DNA of 39,256 bases from JAAYYF01 sp040255585 (lineage in GTDB: Bacteria > Deinococcota > Deinococci > Deinococcales > Trueperaceae), in assembly GCA_040255585.1 (NCBI GenBank), contig JBDZVI010000022.1, forward strand, positions 1-39,256, in the 5' to 3' direction. A program made the position numbers and the translations under genes. The notes below the pieces were generated by a model that had not been told where the DNA came from, made no database searches, and saw nothing but the letters and a program-made list of their open reading frames with translations. Positions 1 through 7,657 of this stretch are shown here, piece after piece; position 1 is the first letter of the stretch; each line of letters opens with the position of its first letter.

Positions 1-43
1 ATCGCCCGTCCGGCGCGCGTCATCTGACGTCGCGAACGGTTCG

Positions 44-49
44 TATGAT
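44..49 (+). promoter_or_regulatory. Putative -10 box of a leaderless addB promoter
   Basis: TATGAT lies exactly 6 nt upstream of the GTG start at 56, and no Shine-Dalgarno sequence fits between them. In Deinococcus a TANNNT box at this distance marks leaderless transcripts. No convincing -35 hexamer is visible (CATCTG at the 17-bp position). Inference from position and motif. Confidence 0.5.
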
Positions 50-55
50 GCTCGG

Positions 56-2398
56 GTGAAGCTAACCGTCACGGTCGGCCCGCCCGGCTCCGGCCGCACG
101 GAGCGCATGCTCGCCACCGCCAGGGCGGCCTGCGAAGCCGGCAGGCGGGTCTGGTGGGTCGGGCTCCCCGCTCAGCGCGCCCACGTCCTTCACCGCCTGA
201 CGGCGAACGGCTACGCGGCGCTCGGCTTCGAGTTCATGAGTGCCCAGCAGCTCTACTACCGGCTGCTGACGCAGGCAACGACGATACTGCCGCTCGTCGT
301 GGGCAGCGCCAGGCTAGTGCGGGTCGTCGAGGCGCTCGTTCAGGTCAACCGTGCGCTGCCTACCCCGGGCGAGGCGCGCCTGTTCGCTGCAGCCATCGCG
401 GAGGCCAAGCGCTTCGGGGTCGACTTCGAGGCCTACGAGCGCCTGGCCGTCGATGCCGAGCAGCGCAGGTTCGCCGCCGTCTACCGCGCCTACCAGGCCG
501 GAATGGGTGGCGTGTGGGACTACGACGACGCCCGCAGCGCCGCTACGGCGCTCGTCGGCGAGGAGCGGTGTGAGGTCGGCGCCGACCTCGTCATAGTCGA
601 CGGCCTGCGCGAGGTCGGCCCGCTCGAGCTGCGTTTCCTCCGCGGGCTTGCCAAGCACGTAGACGTGCGCCTCACGCTGCCGGCCCTCCCTCCCGGTCTG
701 GAGGCCGACGAGGAGCTGCCGGCGCGCGCCGCCGCGGCCGTCGAGCGCTACGGCGCCCCGAACCCCGTCGCGGAAGCACGCTGGGTGATGAGCTCCCTGA
801 AGCGCGACCTCTTCCAGGGCGGCTACCGGCCGCTCGACCTCGCGGTGATCGCCCCCCCGGAACGGGCGCGCGCGCTGACGGTCCTGGCTGAAGAGTACGG
901 AGTGCCCCTGATGGACGAGTCCCCGCTGGCGCTGGCCGACGGCGGCCACGGTCGGACCCTCGTCGATCTGCTTGAGCTGCCCGAGATGCCGACCGCCTCG
1001 CGCCTGCTGGCCGTGCCGGAACTCGCGCCACTCGGGCGCCTCGCGCTCGAGGCCGGGGTCGCCGGCAACGACGCCGTCGAGGAGCTCGCGCGCCTTAACG
1101 GGCTCACCGAAGCGTGGCGCAAGTGGCGGGGGCGCCTCGAGGCGAGTGGCGACCCCGTCGTGTGGGCACGTGGCCTCATCGAGGAGGCGCTGCCCGCCGC
1201 GGCGCCGACCTTCGCCGCCGCCGCGCTCGGCAAGGCCCAGGAGGCGGCGCGCCTCGGCTCCGGCCCCGGTTTCAGGGCCTGGTGGGCGGCCCTCCTGCGA
1301 GACGCGCGCGAAGCGCGTCACGAGCCGGCCGGCGTGGCCTTGCTCGACGCCACGCTCGCCTCCGGCAGGCGCTACCGCAAGGCCTACCTCCTCGGCGCCG
1401 TCGAGGGGGCTTACGGCGGCAACGAGCGCGAGGACTACTTCCTCCCGGAGGAGCGGCGCAGGGAGCCGAGCGAGTCGTTCGAGCGCCTCGGCCTGCCGCG
1501 GCGCTTCCAGGGAAGGGGGCGGGACGTGGCAGCCGAGCTCCTCCAGCGCGCCGACCGGCTCGTCATCACGGCACCGCGGGGCGACCAGGGCGGCCAGTTC
1601 GTACCCGACGCCGCGCTGTTCGGCGGGGAGACACCGCACGACCTCCCGCCGATCCCGGCGGGCAGCCCGGTGGAACTGGGTGGCGCAGCCCGCTTCACCG
1701 CCGACCTGAGCGCCGTCGACCTCGGCGAGCCCTACGTCGAGGGCCTCAGGCGCTACCGGCAGTGCTCGTTCAGGTACTGGGGCGAGTCGGTGCTGCGCCT
1801 GGTGAGAGACCCTGAGCCGTCCGACGCCGCCCGCGCGCTGCGCACCGCACTCGTGCGCAGCGGGCCGGAGCCGTTGACGCGGGAGCGCATCGCGACCCTT
1901 GCGGTGACCTTCCCGGCCTACGCCACGTGGCTCGAGCGCTTCGCGGAGCGTCTGGCCCGCCTGACGTACGGCGTCACGCTGGGCGGCCGGCAGGGGTACG
2001 CGGTCGCACGACTCGACGCTACCGAGCGGCAGGAGCTCGCCGGCGGCGGGCGCACGGTGACGGTCTACCGCTTCGTCGCCTGGGGCGACGCGTGGGACGA
2101 CCAGAGCGCCGAACAGGCCATGCGCGACCGCTGGACGGAGTACTGGGCCGTCGGCGCTCTGTTCGCCCAGCCGTCCTTCCGGGTCTCCGAGGCGCGCATC
2201 GTCGTATGGCCGATCGGCGGTGAACCGATCGACCTGGCGCCGCGCGGCGTGAAGCCGGACTGGCGGCGCGTAGTTGACCGACGGCGGCTGGTGGAGGAGA
2301 CGCTCCCGGCCTTCGCGCGCGGTGAGGTGCGCCCCAACCCCGGCTTCCACTGCCGGACGTGCCCCGTGTTCGACCTGTGCCGGGAGGGCGCGCGGTGA
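56..2398 (+). CDS. addB: AddB-like subunit (Fe-S PD-(D/E)XK family) with degenerate nuclease motifs
   Basis: Likely the AddB-type partner of the helicase-nuclease encoded next, acting in double-strand break end processing. The 780-residue protein starts with a P-loop-like GPPGSGRT in which the usual Lys is Arg. The C-terminal region keeps the four cysteines of an AddB-type 4Fe-4S cluster: C570 in YRQCSFRY, then C766, C769 and C775 (C-X2-C-X5-C). The nuclease motifs expected between them, GxxDR and DYK, are not found; the nearest match reads YAVARLDA followed by VYRF. It is shorter than Firmicute AddB (about 1,160 residues). The GTG start at 56 is preceded by a TANNNT box. Its stop overlaps the GTG of the next gene (GTGA), so the two are probably translationally coupled. 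It could also be described simply as a PD-(D/E)XK family protein; the AddB assignment rests mainly on the cysteines and the neighbour. Confidence 0.7.
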   Translation: MKLTVTVGPPGSGRTERMLATARAACEAGRRVWWVGLPAQRAHVLHRLTANGYAALGFEFMSAQQLYYRLLTQATTILPLVVGSARLVRVVEALVQVNRALPTPGEARLFAAAIAEAKRFGVDFEAYERLAVDAEQRRFAAVYRAYQAGMGGVWDYDDARSAATALVGEERCEVGADLVIVDGLREVGPLELRFLRGLAKHVDVRLTLPALPPGLEADEELPARAAAAVERYGAPNPVAEARWVMSSLKRDLFQGGYRPLDLAVIAPPERARALTVLAEEYGVPLMDESPLALADGGHGRTLVDLLELPEMPTASRLLAVPELAPLGRLALEAGVAGNDAVEELARLNGLTEAWRKWRGRLEASGDPVVWARGLIEEALPAAAPTFAAAALGKAQEAARLGSGPGFRAWWAALLRDAREARHEPAGVALLDATLASGRRYRKAYLLGAVEGAYGGNEREDYFLPEERRREPSESFERLGLPRRFQGRGRDVAAELLQRADRLVITAPRGDQGGQFVPDAALFGGETPHDLPPIPAGSPVELGGAARFTADLSAVDLGEPYVEGLRRYRQCSFRYWGESVLRLVRDPEPSDAARALRTALVRSGPEPLTRERIATLAVTFPAYATWLERFAERLARLTYGVTLGGRQGYAVARLDATERQELAGGGRTVTVYRFVAWGDAWDDQSAEQAMRDRWTEYWAVGALFAQPSFRVSEARIVVWPIGGEPIDLAPRGVKPDWRRVVDRRRLVEETLPAFARGEVRPNPGFHCRTCPVFDLCREGAR

Positions 2399-5238
2399 GG
2401 GTACGCGTCGCCTCGGCCGGCACGGGTAAGACGACATCGCTCGTCCGGCGCTACCTGGAGCTCGTAGACGATGGGGTCCCGCTCGGGCGCATCGCGGGCG
2501 TCACCTTCACGCGCGCGGCGGCGGGCGAACTGCGCCAGCGCATCGCGGCAGGCTTGGACGAGGTGCTCGGATCGACGACCTATCTCGGGGGGATCTTCAA
2601 GCCGACGTCCGCCCCGGCCGTCTTCGCGCGCGCGCGCGCCGAGTTGGACGGCGCCGTGGTCAGCACCATCCACGGCTTCATGATCGAGGGCCTGCGCCTG
2701 AACGCGCCGAGCCTCGGCCTCGATCCGGGCTTCGGCCTCCTCGGCGAGTGGGAGGCGGCCGCCATCTTCGAGGAGGAGTGCACCGGCATCCTCATGCTCG
2801 CCCAGGACCCCGGCCACCCCCTCAACGCGGCGGCCGCGGCGCTCGGTGGCGAGGTGGCGGAGCTCCTCGCGCGGCTGTTCGCCAAACGCTCGCTCGCGCC
2901 CGAGCTGACCTTCGGCCCTTCGGAGCGTGAAGCGGCGCTGGCCCGGCTCTACCGCGCCGCGCTGGCGGCCTACGACGCGCGGCTAGGCGCTACCAGCCTC
3001 GCGCCGGGCGAGGTCGAGCGCCGCGCCATCGTGATGCTCGAGCGCGAACCGGCGCGCCGGCGGCTCGTAGAGCGCTTCCCGCGCGTGCTCGTCGACGAGT
3101 ACCAAGACGTGAACCCGCTGCAGGGCGAGTTCTTCGAGCGGTTGGCCGCCGCCGGCGCCAGGCTCGAGCTGGTGGGCGACCCCAAGCAGTCCATCTACGG
3201 CTTCCGCAACGCCGACGTTGCAGTCTTCCGGCGGGCACTGGACGCCGCCGAGGCGCACGGGGAGATACAACCGCCCTTGCGCGAGAGCCGGCGCCACGCC
3301 CGCGCTCCGGCGGCGTTCCTGAACCGCCTCACCACGGCCCTTGGCGAGCGGGGCCGCGGCTTCACCGAGCGGGAGTCCCCAGTCGTGGTCGCGGCCGGCG
3401 AGCAGGCGTCCGTGCTCGGCACCGTGGAACTCCACGTCGTGGAGGGCGCCGCGCCGCTCGACGAACTGCGGGGCCGCGAGGCCCAGATCCTGGCCGAGCG
3501 GCTGCGCGTCCACAACGCGGGCGGGATCGCGTACGAGGAGATGGCCGTCATCGCCCGCGGGCACGCCGGGCTCGCGCGCGTGGGCGTTGCCCTGCGCTCG
3601 GCCGGCGTGCCGTTCGTCATCCTGCAGGGGCGCGGCTACTACGAGCGCAGCGAGATCCGCGACGTCTACCACGCCCTGTCCGTGGGCATCGACCCGGTAG
3701 GGACCGGGCTCCTGCCGTTCCTTCGCGGACCGTTCGGCGGTCTGGAGCTGGGGGAGATCGCGGAGGTCGCGCTGGCCGAGCCGGAGGCGCGCCTGACCCT
3801 CATCGGCGAGCGCTGGCCCGCGGTGGCGCGCCGGATCGAGCGCCTGGCCGAGTTGGCGCGCTCCACCCCCCTCGCGGCGGTGACGGGGCTCCTGCGCGAG
3901 CCGATCCTGGGCGGCAGGCGCTTCCAGGAGTACCTGCCGCGCCGCGGCCGCGAGAACGTCGACGCGCTCCTCTTCGAGGTGGCCGGCCAGGCGCCGCGCG
4001 ACGTGGCCCTGTTCCTCGACCGCCTCGATCTCCTCGCCAGGATGGGCGACGCCGGCGACGTGCCACAGAGCGGCGGCGGCGTCCGGCTGCTCACCATCCA
4101 CGCCTCCAAGGGCCTGGAGTTCCGTCTGGCCGCCGTCTTCGACACCGGGGCTTGGCGCGGCGACGGTCGAGAGCCGTTCCTGGTCGAACCGGGTACCGGC
4201 GCCGTGCGCCTGGCGGGAGAACCGGGCTTCGAGGAGGCCCTGGCGGCCTCCGAGGCCAGGGCCGAGCAGGAGGGCTACCGCCTGCTGTACGTGGCGGCGA
4301 GCCGTTCTCGGGACGTACTCGTCATGACCGGCAGTCAGGCGCGGCGGCGTGGGCCGTGGCTGGCCGCGCTCCTCGACCTGGGGCTGGAGGGCGGGAGAGG
4401 GCTCGAGGGCGTCTCCGTCGACCATCACCCGTACGTGCCTCCACCCCTGTCGCCCGGGCGGGTCGTAGAGGTCGCCGCCGACGAGCCGACCGGCTCCGTG
4501 GAGCCGGCGCCCGCCCCCTGGCTTGCCGAGCGCTTCGAGCGTCAAACGTTGCCGCCCGTGATGAGCCCGTCGACGCTCGCACGCCTGCATGACGAGCTGC
4601 CTGACGCTGCCTGGCGAGAGGCCACTCGCGTTGGTACCGCGGCGGACTCCGAGGAGCCGCTCTCGTTCGCGGAGAGGTCGGCGGTCGAGGGCGAGCTCGA
4701 GGCTGGCCGTGTCGGCTGGGGGCGAGCGCTCGGCACGCTCGTCCACTACGCCATCGGTCAGGACTGGCATCCTGAGGACGCGACCACCGAGCGCACACTG
4801 CTCGCCCAGGAAGTCCTCTTCCCGTTCACCGACGAGCAGCGCACGCGCCTCGTGACCGAGGTCATCGAGCTGCTCGGCGACTATTGGCGCCTGGTGGGCT
4901 CGGTGCTGCCCGCCCTCGGCGGGCGCGATGTCGACCGCGCCGAGCTGCCCTTGGCAGTGCGCTACGGGGAGACCGTCTGGGAGGGCGTCCTCGACCGCCT
5001 GTACCGGGTCGGCGGTGAGTGGTACCTGGACGACTACAAGACCGACCGCCGAGTGGCGCCCGAGCGGTACTACCTGCAGCTGGCCCATTACGCGAGGGCG
5101 GCGCAGCGCGCGCTCGGCGTGCGGCCTCGCTCGCGCCTCGTCTACCTACGGAGCGGCCGGGTCATCGAGCCCGCCGAGGACCTCCTGGAAGAGGCGTTCG
5201 CCGGCTCACCCATCGCTGACGCCTTGCGGTCGGCATGA
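2395..5238 (+). CDS. addA: AddA/RecB-like ATP-dependent helicase-nuclease
   Basis: An SF1A (UvrD/Rep) helicase fused to a C-terminal PD-(D/E)XK nuclease, 947 residues, predicted to unwind and resect broken DNA ends for recombination. Visible motifs: Walker A ASAGTGKT (6-13), Walker B DEYQD (near 234-238), motif III GDPKQSIYGFR (261-271), motif V TIHASKGLEF (567-576), motif VI YVAASRSR (632-639), and a complete nuclease site with GVLDR (D867) and DDYKTD (D880, K882), followed by a QLAHYA motif. Motif VI differs slightly from the usual YVALTRAR. The GTG start at 2395 overlaps the upstream TGA and puts Walker A at the N terminus as in the family; an ATG at 2359 would add 12 residues lying inside addB. 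Together with the upstream gene it forms an addBA pair, and its nuclease is the only one of the two that looks catalytically complete. Confidence 0.9.
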   Translation: MRVRVASAGTGKTTSLVRRYLELVDDGVPLGRIAGVTFTRAAAGELRQRIAAGLDEVLGSTTYLGGIFKPTSAPAVFARARAELDGAVVSTIHGFMIEGLRLNAPSLGLDPGFGLLGEWEAAAIFEEECTGILMLAQDPGHPLNAAAAALGGEVAELLARLFAKRSLAPELTFGPSEREAALARLYRAALAAYDARLGATSLAPGEVERRAIVMLEREPARRRLVERFPRVLVDEYQDVNPLQGEFFERLAAAGARLELVGDPKQSIYGFRNADVAVFRRALDAAEAHGEIQPPLRESRRHARAPAAFLNRLTTALGERGRGFTERESPVVVAAGEQASVLGTVELHVVEGAAPLDELRGREAQILAERLRVHNAGGIAYEEMAVIARGHAGLARVGVALRSAGVPFVILQGRGYYERSEIRDVYHALSVGIDPVGTGLLPFLRGPFGGLELGEIAEVALAEPEARLTLIGERWPAVARRIERLAELARSTPLAAVTGLLREPILGGRRFQEYLPRRGRENVDALLFEVAGQAPRDVALFLDRLDLLARMGDAGDVPQSGGGVRLLTIHASKGLEFRLAAVFDTGAWRGDGREPFLVEPGTGAVRLAGEPGFEEALAASEARAEQEGYRLLYVAASRSRDVLVMTGSQARRRGPWLAALLDLGLEGGRGLEGVSVDHHPYVPPPLSPGRVVEVAADEPTGSVEPAPAPWLAERFERQTLPPVMSPSTLARLHDELPDAAWREATRVGTAADSEEPLSFAERSAVEGELEAGRVGWGRALGTLVHYAIGQDWHPEDATTERTLLAQEVLFPFTDEQRTRLVTEVIELLGDYWRLVGSVLPALGGRDVDRAELPLAVRYGETVWEGVLDRLYRVGGEWYLDDYKTDRRVAPERYYLQLAHYARAAQRALGVRPRSRLVYLRSGRVIEPAEDLLEEAFAGSPIADALRSA

Positions 5239-5240
5239 TC

Positions 5241-5276
5241 CCGCGTGGACCGGCGTGGACCGGCGTGGACCGGCGT
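5241..5276 (+). repeat. 10-bp tandem repeat after addA
   Basis: The unit CGGCGTGGAC occurs about three and a half times in a row, starting 3 bp after the addA stop and degrading into CGGCGTTGAT. It lies in the short non-coding gap between addA and the convergent hypothetical gene. No hairpin with a T-tract is associated with it. Confidence 0.85.
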
Positions 5277-5338
5277 TGATCTGCGCCCACGGGCGACCAC
5301 CGACGCCGGTCCGTGCCGCGGGTGCGGTATGGCCCATG

Positions 5339-6010
5339 TCAGGCGAGACGGTACAGGTGGGCGCGGCCCCGCTTGCCGACGCGTTCGGTCAACTCGAGCG
5401 CATGTAAGCAGTACGCCGCCTGTTGTGCGAGGCGCAACGGGAGCCTCGCGGCGCCGGCCAGTTCCGCCGTGGTGAACTCGTGGGGCAGCTCTGCGGGGAG
5501 CAGGGCCAACAGGTCCTCGGGCCGCTCGAACGTCCTGCGTTCCAGGACCGCGACAAGGCGTCTGCCGCTCACTACCCAGCCGCGCCTGCGCCAAGCCTTC
5601 CCGGTCGCGAAGGCGCGCTCCTCCACGTCCTCGACGAGGACTACCTCCAGCTCCAGGTTGGGATGGGCCAGTACGGTCGGAGCGTAGACCAGTTCCGCGA
5701 AGAGTTGCTCGACCCGCCCGGTCTTCGGGGAGCGACGGCGCTCGATGCGCCCGTCGGGATGCGCTTTCTCTAGCCAGCGGGTGCGGGGAACGGGTAGCAC
5801 CAGCCGCACCCGGTTCTCGGGCAGCAGGGCGCCAAGCTTGGTACGCATGCCGCCAAGGTTGCGCGTCTGGACTTCGATGAGGAGCCCGTCGGACACCGCG
5901 TCGATGACGTACCCGCCGACCTCGACCTCGAAAGCGCTTCCCGGTGGCGCGACCCGGCGCTTGAGCTCGGCGTGCAGAGGCGTCTCGTTGAGGGAGCCTA
6001 TGCCGCGCAT
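5339..6010 (-). CDS. Hypothetical protein with nuclease-fold-like core and C-terminal winged-helix-like region
   Basis: A 223-residue protein I cannot name. Its first third reads EVEVGGYVIDAV, then IEVQT, then a basic stretch. This resembles the D-X(n)-E-X-Q/K core of restriction-endonuclease-like folds, with Gln in the usual Lys position. The middle carries a basic RRRSPKTGRVEQLF segment, and the C-terminal 60 residues (LPHEFTTAELAGAARLPLRLAQQAAYCL) look like a winged helix. Similar proteins of unknown function are, from memory, widespread in Deinococcota and Chloroflexota. The ATG at 6010 is chosen because TATCGT lies 6 nt upstream, a leaderless-type promoter; an upstream start at 6049 would run through a perfect palindrome. 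It converges on addBA, so a shared role in DNA repair is possible but is inference. Confidence 0.7.
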   Translation of the reverse strand: MRGIGSLNETPLHAELKRRVAPPGSAFEVEVGGYVIDAVSDGLLIEVQTRNLGGMRTKLGALLPENRVRLVLPVPRTRWLEKAHPDGRIERRRSPKTGRVEQLFAELVYAPTVLAHPNLELEVVLVEDVEERAFATGKAWRRRGWVVSGRRLVAVLERRTFERPEDLLALLPAELPHEFTTAELAGAARLPLRLAQQAAYCLHALELTERVGKRGRAHLYRLA

Positions 6011-6016
6011 GGTTGC

Positions 6017-6022
6017 ACGATA
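6017..6022 (-). promoter_or_regulatory. Putative leaderless -10 box of the nuclease-like hypothetical
   Basis: Read on the minus strand this is TATCGT, 6 nt upstream of the ATG at 6010. It fits the TANNNT-6/7 nt-start pattern of Deinococcus leaderless genes. The -35 region would fall inside the palindrome at 6028-6047. Confidence 0.45.
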
Positions 6023-6027
6023 CCCAA

Positions 6028-6047
6028 GCCTAGGCCGGGGCCTAGGC
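6028..6047. promoter_or_regulatory. Perfect 9+2+9 palindrome, candidate operator
   Basis: Arms GCCTAGGCC and GGCCTAGGC are separated by GG. The palindrome sits in the region between two divergent genes, immediately upstream of the -10 box at 6017-6022 and about 46 bp before the plus-strand start at 6094. No T-tract follows it, so a protein-binding site is more likely than a terminator. The binding protein is unknown. Confidence 0.5.
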
Positions 6048-6093
6048 AAGGTAGGCAGTAGTCCCGGTAGGCGCCCCGGCGGCGGGGGTACGC

Positions 6094-6369
6094 GTGGATG
6101 CTGGGCGAATGGAAGCTAAACATGGTGAGGCCACGGTGGCAGGTAGGCGCGGCATGCTAGTGACCGACGAGCGCGTCGGCTTGGTCTGGGAGGCCGCGGT
6201 AACGGTCGACGAGTTCAGAGGCCTCGTCGAGTTCTGCGGGCTCGGCAACCTGCTCGAGGTGGCCGGCGTCTCCGGCGCCTTCAAGGCCATGGCCCGTAGG
6301 TGGTGGGTGTTGCCGATGGGCGACGAGATGCTCGTGCGCATCGGGCTCGAGCGGGTGGCGGCGGCATGA
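6094..6369 (+). CDS. Small hypothetical protein
   Basis: A 91-residue protein (86 if it begins at the ATG at 6109) that I do not recognise. Codon third positions are strongly G/C in this frame, as in the neighbours, which supports it being real. The sequence MLVTDERVGLVWEAAVTVDEF followed by a helical FCGLGNLLEVAGVSGAFKAMARRW segment looks like a compact alpha/beta domain; there is no signal peptide or membrane segment. The GTG at 6094 has a GGGGG stretch five bases upstream; the ATG at 6109 has only weak spacing. It is divergent from the nuclease-like hypothetical and runs into the triplicated repeat of the serine hydrolase gene. No function is proposed. Confidence 0.5.
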   Translation: MDAGRMEAKHGEATVAGRRGMLVTDERVGLVWEAAVTVDEFRGLVEFCGLGNLLEVAGVSGAFKAMARRWWVLPMGDEMLVRIGLERVAAA

Positions 6370-6512
6370 GCGCTACGCCAGGCGTTTGACCACGTCCGCC
6401 GCCGCCGGTTCGTGCCCGCGGGCGTTACGCCAGGCGTCTGACCACATTCCACCGCCGCCGGTTCGTGCGCGCGGGCGTTACGCCAGGCGTTTGACCACTT
6501 CCGCCGCCGCCC
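6370..6512. repeat. 52/53-bp tandem repeat, three copies, including the 3' end of the serine hydrolase gene
   Basis: Three imperfect head-to-tail copies carry ACGCCAGGCG at 6375, 6427 and 6480, so the periods are 52 and 53 bp. Each copy includes the DNA for the C terminus VVKRLA plus stop of the adjacent minus-strand gene, and then (for copies 1 and 2) a CGCCGCCGGTTCGTG stretch. The rightmost copy is the true gene end. The other two lie in the space between convergent genes. Confidence 0.85.
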
Positions 6513-7449
6513 ATCCGACCACGCGGGCGCCGAGGTTGTCGGAGTGGAAGCGCTCGTCGACGCACCCCTTGGTCATGATGGCGACGACGAAGGGCTTGGC
6601 GCCGCTGGCGGCGGCCGTCAGGGGCTCGAACACGCCGGCGTCGTTGCGGACCCCACGCACCGAGCCGCTCTTGGAGGCGATGAGCCACGGTGCCTCGCCG
6701 ATGGAGGCGTCGTAGGAGTCGTAGTCGATGCTCCTGCCCATCTCGCAGTACTGCTGTTTGCGGTAGATGGCCTTGGCCTCCTCTGTTAGGGGGGCCGGCA
6801 GGAGTTCACCGAGCCAGAGCCCGCGGAAGTAGTCGGCCAGGTCCGCCGCGGTGGTCACGGACGGCGAGCGTCGCGGGCCGCCGTCGACGGGGGCGAGCTG
6901 CAACTTCCCGGCGCTGCGGGTTCCGACCCAGCCGTGCGCCTGGATGGAGGCGTTGAGCGCCTCGACGCCGACGTACTCGATCAGGACGTTGGTGGCCGTG
7001 TTGTCGCTGACGACGATCATCAGGGTCGCGAGATCCCTCAGCGTGTAGCGCCGCCCCGGCGTCAGGGCCTTCAGGACGCCGGAGCCGGACACCTGGTCCT
7101 GGGCGGTCACCGGCAGTTCGTCGTCCAGGTCGGCGTCACCGGCCGCCACGCGCTCCATGAGGGCCTGCAGAACGTAGACCTTGATGGTGCTGGCGGCCGT
7201 GAACTGCTCGGCGGCACGGTAGCTGATGAAGCCTTCGCCGGGTGCGCCGTAGAGCGGGAACGCCACCACCGAGAGGGCCGCCGGCGTCGCATGGTTCCCA
7301 CCCGGGGTGGGCGCCGCGCCGCCTGCGCCGTCTTCGGGCGGCTCCAAGCCGCCGAGAACGCGCTCGAGTTGCTCGAAGCGTCGCCGCAGGCCGGGGTCAA
7401 GGTCTCGGCCATGGGGATCGGTCGCGCGGCTGGTGGGGTCGTCTGGCAT
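6478..7449 (-). CDS. Class A beta-lactamase-like serine hydrolase, no Glu166 equivalent
   Basis: A 323-residue penicillin-recognising serine hydrolase. It shows the three active-site motifs: S87-T-I-K90, S148-D-N150 and K260-S-G262. About 36 residues after SDN, where class A beta-lactamases have ExxLN with the deacylating Glu166, it reads KLQL, so efficient beta-lactam hydrolysis is doubtful. It is closer in this respect to PBP-A-like carboxypeptidases. The first 55 residues are Pro/Gly/Asp-rich and contain neither a signal peptide nor a lipobox, so export is not evident. The ATG at 7449 is chosen for the GAGGTG ribosome-binding site 5 nt upstream; the longer form from 7527 adds 26 residues without such a site. 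The gene's last codons are part of a triplicated repeat. It is divergent from the cold-shock gene. Confidence 0.8.
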   Translation of the reverse strand: MPDDPTSRATDPHGRDLDPGLRRRFEQLERVLGGLEPPEDGAGGAAPTPGGNHATPAALSVVAFPLYGAPGEGFISYRAAEQFTAASTIKVYVLQALMERVAAGDADLDDELPVTAQDQVSGSGVLKALTPGRRYTLRDLATLMIVVSDNTATNVLIEYVGVEALNASIQAHGWVGTRSAGKLQLAPVDGGPRRSPSVTTAADLADYFRGLWLGELLPAPLTEEAKAIYRKQQYCEMGRSIDYDSYDASIGEAPWLIASKSGSVRGVRNDAGVFEPLTAAASGAKPFVVAIMTKGCVDERFHSDNLGARVVGWAAAEVVKRLA

Positions 7450-7508
7450 GCTCGCACCTCTATCCAGGATGTCTGCCCAAGTGTTACACGCTTTAGTCTC
7501 AGGCCATC

Positions 7509-7537
7509 TTGCGAGTCGCGCCCGCAAGCCCTACACT
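7509..7537 (+). promoter_or_regulatory. Sigma70-type promoter of the cold-shock gene
   Basis: TTGCGA (7509-7514) and TACACT (7532-7537) are separated by exactly 17 bp. Transcription would start near 7544 and give an untranslated leader of about 114 nt before the ATG at 7658, similar in design to the long leaders of cspA-type mRNAs. Predicted from consensus only. Confidence 0.55.
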
Positions 7538-7657
7538 TCACTCGTCCGACCATGGTGCCAGTGAGGACCACCGGCGGGTCCGGGTGCAGGGCAGGTACAC
7601 GCCTGCTCGTGTCCCGGTAGTCACTGACGGCCCACTCTCGAAGAGGGGCCAGTAGGG

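Noticed and set aside
314..2437. Long open frame of 707 codons antisense to addB
   Set aside because: It is a high-GC shadow: composition is dominated by Arg, Gly, Ala and Pro without domains, while the plus-strand frame carries recognisable motifs.
2983..5088. Long open frame antisense to addA
   Set aside because: Same reason; all helicase and nuclease motifs are on the plus strand, and the antisense product has no recognisable fold.
6042..6452. Minus-strand frame opposite the small hypothetical
   Set aside because: It runs through the palindrome and two repeat copies and has Thr/Ser/Arg/Pro-rich, non-protein-like composition.
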